Part shown: one piece after another, positions 59,936 to 64,000 of the stretch
How the letters are laid out: every line of letters begins with the position of its first letter
Position numbering within the stretch: the stretch's first letter is position 1
Source: SHZL01 sp963815185
Lineage (GTDB): Bacteria; Pseudomonadota; Gammaproteobacteria; Xanthomonadales; SZUA-36
NCBI GenBank assembly: GCA_963815185.1
Contig: CAWFGC010000009.1
Span: 248,001 to 312,000, forward strand
Reading direction: 5' to 3'
Length of the DNA: 64,000 bases
Position numbers and translations under genes: made by a program
Notes under the pieces: model-generated
Seen by the model: the letters and a program-made list of their open reading frames with translations, nothing else
The model's database searches: none
Told to the model about the DNA's origin: nothing

Positions 59936-62008
59936 ATGAGTTATCGGCTGGGCGTTGATGTGGGAGGTACTTTTACCGACCTGTTGCTGATCAACGAAGA
60001 AACGGGCGAAACCCATACTGCCAAGGTGCCCTCAACGCCGCATGATTCTTCGATTGGCGTGCTCAATGGCGTGGCGCGAATCTGCGAGGCATCCGCTGTG
60101 GACCCGCAGACCATTCACCGCGTCATGCACGGCACGACCGTGGCCACCAACGCGGTGCTGCAAGGCAAGGGTGCCCGCGTTGGCCTGGTGACGACCAGCG
60201 GATTCAAGCAGGTGCTGCAGGTCGCACGCTCTTTCTGCCCCGGCGGTCTTGGTGGCTGGGTCAGCTACGTCAAGAAACCCCTGTTGGCGCCCCTGGAACT
60301 GACCATCGAGGCGGAAGAGCGGATTGCGGCCAATGGCGCGATCGTGCGTCCGCTCGACACTGCTGCGCTGCGCATCAGCCTTGAGAAACTGAAAGCCAAA
60401 GGTGAGGTTGAGGCGCTGACGATCTGTTTCATCAATGCCTACGTCAATGGGGAACACGAACGCCAGGCGCGCGATGTGGCGCGTGAAATATTCGGCAAGC
60501 TGCCCATCTCGATTTCCTCTGAAGTGGTGCCGGAAATGCAGGAGTACGAGCGCACCGAGACCACGGTGGTGAATTCTTACGTGCACCCGGAGGTTTCCAC
60601 CTATATCGATAACATGCAGCTCTCATTGGAAGAGCGCATGGGCACCGGCGTGCAGCTCTCCATTCTGCGTTCTGACGGCGGTCTGGCTTCTTCGCGCGCA
60701 GCTTCCGAATCGCCGGTCAATCTGTTGCTTTCCGGCCCAGCCGGCGGCGTGGCCGGCGCGATCTGGTTTGCCAGCCGTGCCGGCCATGACGACGTCCTGA
60801 CCTTTGACATGGGTGGCACATCGACCGATGTGGCGCTGATCCAGCAGGCCAGGGCGCGTATTCGCCGCGAAACACGCGTGGGCGACGTGACCGTGCGTGC
60901 GCCTTCGGTGGATGTGCGCACCGTGGGCGCTGGGGGCGGTTCGATCGCGTTCGTGCCGGAGCTGACCAAAGCCTTACGCGTCGGCCCCCAGTCGGCCGGT
61001 GCGGAGCCGGGTCCGGCGGCCTACATGAAAGGCGGTACTGAGCCCACGGTGTGTGACGCCAACGTGGTGCTGGGTTATCTGCCCGCGGATGTGCAACTGG
61101 GCGGCGACATGGCCATTGACAAAGCCGCAGCCGAGGCGGCAGTGCAAAAAATTGCCGACGCGATGGGCATCGGCCTGATGGAGGCCGCCGAGGGCATCAT
61201 CAAAATCGTCAACGAGTCGATGTTCGGCGCCTTGCGGCTGGTTTCGGTCGAACAGGGTTTCGACCCGCGCGATTTTGCGCTGATCGCCTTTGGTGGTGCC
61301 GGTCCCCTGCATGGTAACGCGATGGGTATCCTGACCAATTCCTGGCCGGTCATCGTGCCGCCAGGCCCCGGCGTGCTGTGTGCATATGGTGACGCTACCA
61401 CTGCGGTACAGGATGAGGCTTCACGGACTTATGTATCGAAAGCTTCCGAGCTGACCCCGCAGCAGTTGCTGGCCGATCTCGAGGAATTGCGCGAGCGCGC
61501 CGCAATGTCCCTGAATGCCGATGGCATCGCGCCGGAAAAACAGGAAGTCAGCTACCAGGCGGATATCCGCTATGCCGGCCAGGCGTTCCAGATCACGATG
61601 GAATTCGGCGCGCAGGAGTTGCTGGAAAATGGTCTGGCGTTTTTGACCGATCGCTTCGACCGGGAGCATGAACAATTATTCACATTCGCCCTTGGCGAGG
61701 ACCATGAATTGGTGATGATCCGCGCCATCGTGCGCGCCCGCTCACGGGCCATCGCTGAAGTGCCGGTAGGCAAGGCCGGCGCCAGCCTGCAGGATTGTAA
61801 AGTGCATGACTCGCGTTTTTACCATGAGGGGCAATGGCACGAAGCCGCCATTTACAATCGCAGCCTGTTGCATGCGGGCATGGTCGTGCCTGGCGCTGCG
61901 ATCATTGGTGAGATGGATGCCACCACCGTGGTCCTGCCGGGCTATCAGGCCAGCGTGGATGCGATCGGAAATCTGTTGATCACTGCCGCAGCATCGGGAG
62001 GCAAATAG
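59936..62008 (+). CDS. Hydantoinase/oxoprolinase subunit A (HyuA-like)
   Basis: The 690-residue protein has the ASKHA ATPase opening RLGVDVGGTFTDLLLINEET, then VMHGTTVATNAVLQGKGARV, and the second half LTFDMGGTSTDVALI and VRTVGAGGGSIAFV with the metal and phosphate loops. FALIAFGGAGPLHGNAM and VIVPPGPGVLCAYGDATTAV are strongly conserved. Relatives include ATP-dependent N-methylhydantoinase, 5-oxoprolinase and acetone or acetophenone carboxylase subunits. With HyuB next door and an N-carbamoyl amidase-like gene after it, N-methylhydantoin hydrolysis is the best guess. GGAGCG precedes the ATG. Confidence 0.92.
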   Translation: MSYRLGVDVGGTFTDLLLINEETGETHTAKVPSTPHDSSIGVLNGVARICEASAVDPQTIHRVMHGTTVATNAVLQGKGARVGLVTTSGFKQVLQVARSFCPGGLGGWVSYVKKPLLAPLELTIEAEERIAANGAIVRPLDTAALRISLEKLKAKGEVEALTICFINAYVNGEHERQARDVAREIFGKLPISISSEVVPEMQEYERTETTVVNSYVHPEVSTYIDNMQLSLEERMGTGVQLSILRSDGGLASSRAASESPVNLLLSGPAGGVAGAIWFASRAGHDDVLTFDMGGTSTDVALIQQARARIRRETRVGDVTVRAPSVDVRTVGAGGGSIAFVPELTKALRVGPQSAGAEPGPAAYMKGGTEPTVCDANVVLGYLPADVQLGGDMAIDKAAAEAAVQKIADAMGIGLMEAAEGIIKIVNESMFGALRLVSVEQGFDPRDFALIAFGGAGPLHGNAMGILTNSWPVIVPPGPGVLCAYGDATTAVQDEASRTYVSKASELTPQQLLADLEELRERAAMSLNADGIAPEKQEVSYQADIRYAGQAFQITMEFGAQELLENGLAFLTDRFDREHEQLFTFALGEDHELVMIRAIVRARSRAIAEVPVGKAGASLQDCKVHDSRFYHEGQWHEAAIYNRSLLHAGMVVPGAAIIGEMDATTVVLPGYQASVDAIGNLLITAAASGGK

Positions 62009-62009
62009 G

Positions 62010-63873
62010 ATGCCAGCCAGAATCATTGAAACCAACGACGCAGCCTTCAAACGCATCGAGGTAGATACGGTTACTGTCGATATCATCGAGAATGCGCTGC
62101 GCAATGCCCGGGTGGAAATGGACGCGGTGCTGTTCCGCACGGCCATGAGTCCGGGCATCCGCGAACAGGGGGACTGCTTTCCGATGATTGCCAATCGTGA
62201 CGGCAAGATGGTGGTCGGCCAGTTCGGTTCCTTCATTCATGGCTTCACCCAGGCCTATGATGCCGACCTGCATGAAGGTGACATCATCCTCACCAACGAC
62301 CCGTATATGTGCAATGCGGCGGTGTCGCATTTACCCGACTGGATCGTACTGGTGCCGATATTCAAGGACGGCCGTCATATTGCCTGGTCGGCCATGTTCG
62401 GCCACATGTCGGATAACGGCGGCATGGTGCCCGGTTCCATCCCCATCCGCGCGGAAACCATTTTCCAGGAAGGTATCCGCATTCCGCCGACCAAGCTGTA
62501 CAAGAAAGGCGTGCTGCAGTCCGACGTGCTGGAACTGATTCTGCACAATGTGCGCACGCCGCAGTGGAATCGCTTCGACCTGAATGCGCTGGTGGCGGCT
62601 TGCAAGACGGCGGCGCGGCGCTGCGCGGAAATTGCCCGGCGATTCGGCGACGATGTGTTCTATTCGACGATGGAAATCATGCTGGAACGCAACTACCTGG
62701 CGATGAAGGCCATCATCGAAATGATCGTGCCGGAAGAGCCGCGGGTATTCGAGGATTATGTCTGCGATGATGGCGTGGGCATGGGTCCGTACAAGATTCG
62801 CTGCAAACTCTGGCGTGAAGGCTCCAAGGCCATTTTCGATTTTGCCGGCACCGATCCGCAGGCACAGAGCTCGATCAACTTTTACCTCAACGAAGACATG
62901 TTCAAGATGTTCTTCGGTTCCTTCACCATCAACCTGGTCGACCCGCAAATTCTGTTCAATGACGGCTTTTACGAACTGGTCGAAGTGCGCATCCCGGAAG
63001 GCACTCTGCTCAAGCCGAAATTTCCGGCTGCGCTTGTCGGGACGCACGCACGCGCTGGGGCGGATTTTCGACGTGATGGGTGGCCTGCTGGGCCAAAGCG
63101 CGCCGGATGCAATGAACGCGGCCGGATTTTCCGACTCCCCGCACCTGTTCTTTGCCGGCTATGACGACAAAGGCGAGTGGTTCCAGCTCTTCCAGATCGG
63201 TTTTGGCGGCATCCCGGGACGGCCGGTGGGAGACGGCCCTGACGGGCACTCGCTGTGGCCCGGCTTCACCAACGTGCCCAATGAATTCATCGAGGCCTAT
63301 TTCCCGCTGCGGATTGAACGCTACGACTGCATTCCGGACTCTGGTGGCGCGGGTTTGCATCGCGGAGGTAACGGCCTTTCGGTGGCCTACCGTTTTCTTG
63401 TCGATGGCACGGTATCGGTGCATGACGAGCGCTGGCTGACCTACCCCTGGGGCGTGCGCGGAGGTGAGCCGGGCATGCGCTCCTCCAAGCGCCTGGTGCG
63501 CGCGGACGGCAGCGAACAATGGCTGCCGTCCAAGTCCGAGGGTATCAAGGTGCGCAAAGGCGATCTGCTGTACTTCAATACCTGGGGTGGCGGAGGCTGG
63601 GGTGATCCGTATGAGCGTGATGCGGCCCTGGTCAAGGCGGATGTGGACCGTGATCTGGTCAGCGCTGAAGGCGCAAAACGTTATGGCGTGGTGATCGCCG
63701 CCGACGGTTCGCTGGATGAGGCAGCCACGCTGAAGCTGCGCAAGAAATTACGCGCCAGTCGGGGTGAGATCGAACTGTTCAATTTCGGCGGCTCGATTGA
63801 AGAAATCAAGGCCCGGTGTAAAGCGGAAACACACCTGGACCCGCCGCAACAACCGACATTTGCGCACGACTGA
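62010..63873 (+). CDS. Hydantoinase/oxoprolinase subunit B (HyuB-like), frameshifted
   Basis: HyuB forms the hydrolase or carboxylase complex with HyuA. The first frame reads VDIIENALRNARVEMDAVLF, MSPGIREQGDCFPMI, ILTNDPYMCNAAVSHLPDWI and GHMSDNGGMVPGSIPI. It breaks near 63031-63036, where one extra base separates FPAAL from SGRTHALGRIFDVMGGLLGQ. The second frame carries YDCIPDSGGAGLHRGGNGLS and LLYFNTWGGGGWGDPYERD, the family hallmark. The repaired protein has about 620 residues. It starts 1 base after hyuA and overlaps the next gene by one base. Confidence 0.9.
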
Positions 63874-64000
63874 TGCCCGACCTGGCCCACAAGGCGCAGG
63901 GGCTGGGCCGCAGACCGGCGCTGCTGCTGGTCGATCTGATCAGGGGTTTCACCGACCCGGCATGCCCCCTGGGCGCGCCGGCCGATGCGGTGGTGGCAGC
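63873..64000 (+). CDS. Isochorismatase-family cysteine hydrolase, N-terminal part
   Basis: The first 42 residues are in the window; the gene continues past its right edge. RPALLLVDLIRGFTDPACPL is the conserved opening of the isochorismatase-like hydrolases, with the catalytic aspartate in LLVDLI. The spacing and residues fit N-carbamoylsarcosine amidohydrolase and related ring-opening amidases. Overlap with hyuB (ATG within TGATG) suggests translational coupling. The catalytic lysine and cysteine lie outside the window. Confidence 0.75.
   Translation, partial: MPDLAHKAQGLGRRPALLLVDLIRGFTDPACPLGAPADAVVA

Noticed and set aside
1..64000. CRISPR array, tRNA or rRNA genes
   Set aside because: No regularly spaced direct repeats of CRISPR type were seen (the 29-bp pair at 744-801 has no spacer), and no tRNA or rRNA sequence was recognised.

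Overview
The window reads as chromosomal DNA of a gammaproteobacterium. The evidence is gene order: aroQ-accB-accC-prmA, the dut / radC-rpmB-rpmG-mutM block, an algC next to dut, rsmG-parA-parB followed by the full F1Fo ATP synthase operon, and the rarA, tdk, glgX and malQ types present. The plant/proteobacterial-type GshA, the zinc-ligand-poor thymidine kinase and the membrane-anchored AlgC suggest the Xanthomonadales/Steroidobacterales/Woeseiales neighbourhood, but that placement is inference. No rRNA, tRNA or CRISPR array was seen.

Layout. 0-1.7 kb is an accessory edge: a decayed IS91-type transposase end, tandem repeats, a small HTH gene and a ParD antitoxin with a truncated ParE. 1.8-13 kb holds a fatty acid hydroxylase, aroQ-accBC-prmA, a methyltransferase, a polysaccharide deacetylase, an acyltransferase-like gene, tdk, a Cys/Met PLP enzyme, mutM, rpmG, rpmB and radC. 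13.2-17.7 kb has dut, algC and gshA. 17.8-25 kb is an oligopeptide ABC transporter operon with two tandem binding proteins. 25-36 kb is rsmG-parA-parB, a cytochrome c and atpIBEFHAGDC. 36-37.8 kb is a small accessory island with two more toxin-antitoxin pairs and attC-like sequences. 37.8-49.2 kb is a mixed set: DUF385 and DUF3465 genes, a phosphodiesterase, rarA, a VOC protein, a threonine-dehydratase-like enzyme, a Cache protein, M49- and M61-like peptidases, a GFA protein and an SDR. 49.2-53.2 kb is malQ-glgX plus a small CPXCG protein. 53.3-56.8 kb has a sodium:solute symporter, a 2-oxoglutarate dioxygenase and a sulfotransferase-like gene. 56.8-64 kb is a catabolic cluster under a GntR regulator: CoA transferase, HMG-CoA-lyase-type enzyme, HyuA, HyuB and the start of an isochorismatase-family amidohydrolase.

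Two features stand out across the window. First, at least a dozen genes are broken by single-base indels, often in short homopolymers (oppC, oppD, rarA, glgX, hyuB, the CoA transferase, the GntR gene and others), while the acc and atp operons are clean. Base-calling or assembly error is the simplest reading for most; true decay is possible for the SDR. Second, small palindromic repeats are scattered through the intergenic DNA. One perfect inverted repeat sits inside the atp operon between atpA and atpG. A related element with perfect 24-bp ends follows mutM. A 51-bp unit has inserted precisely into the IS91 remnant and resembles repeats found directly upstream of parA and the dioxygenase gene.

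I did not find a clear new defence or signalling system. The most promising leads are the dispersed repeat families, the attC-like toxin-antitoxin island beside atpC, and the hydantoinase/CoA-transferase cluster.
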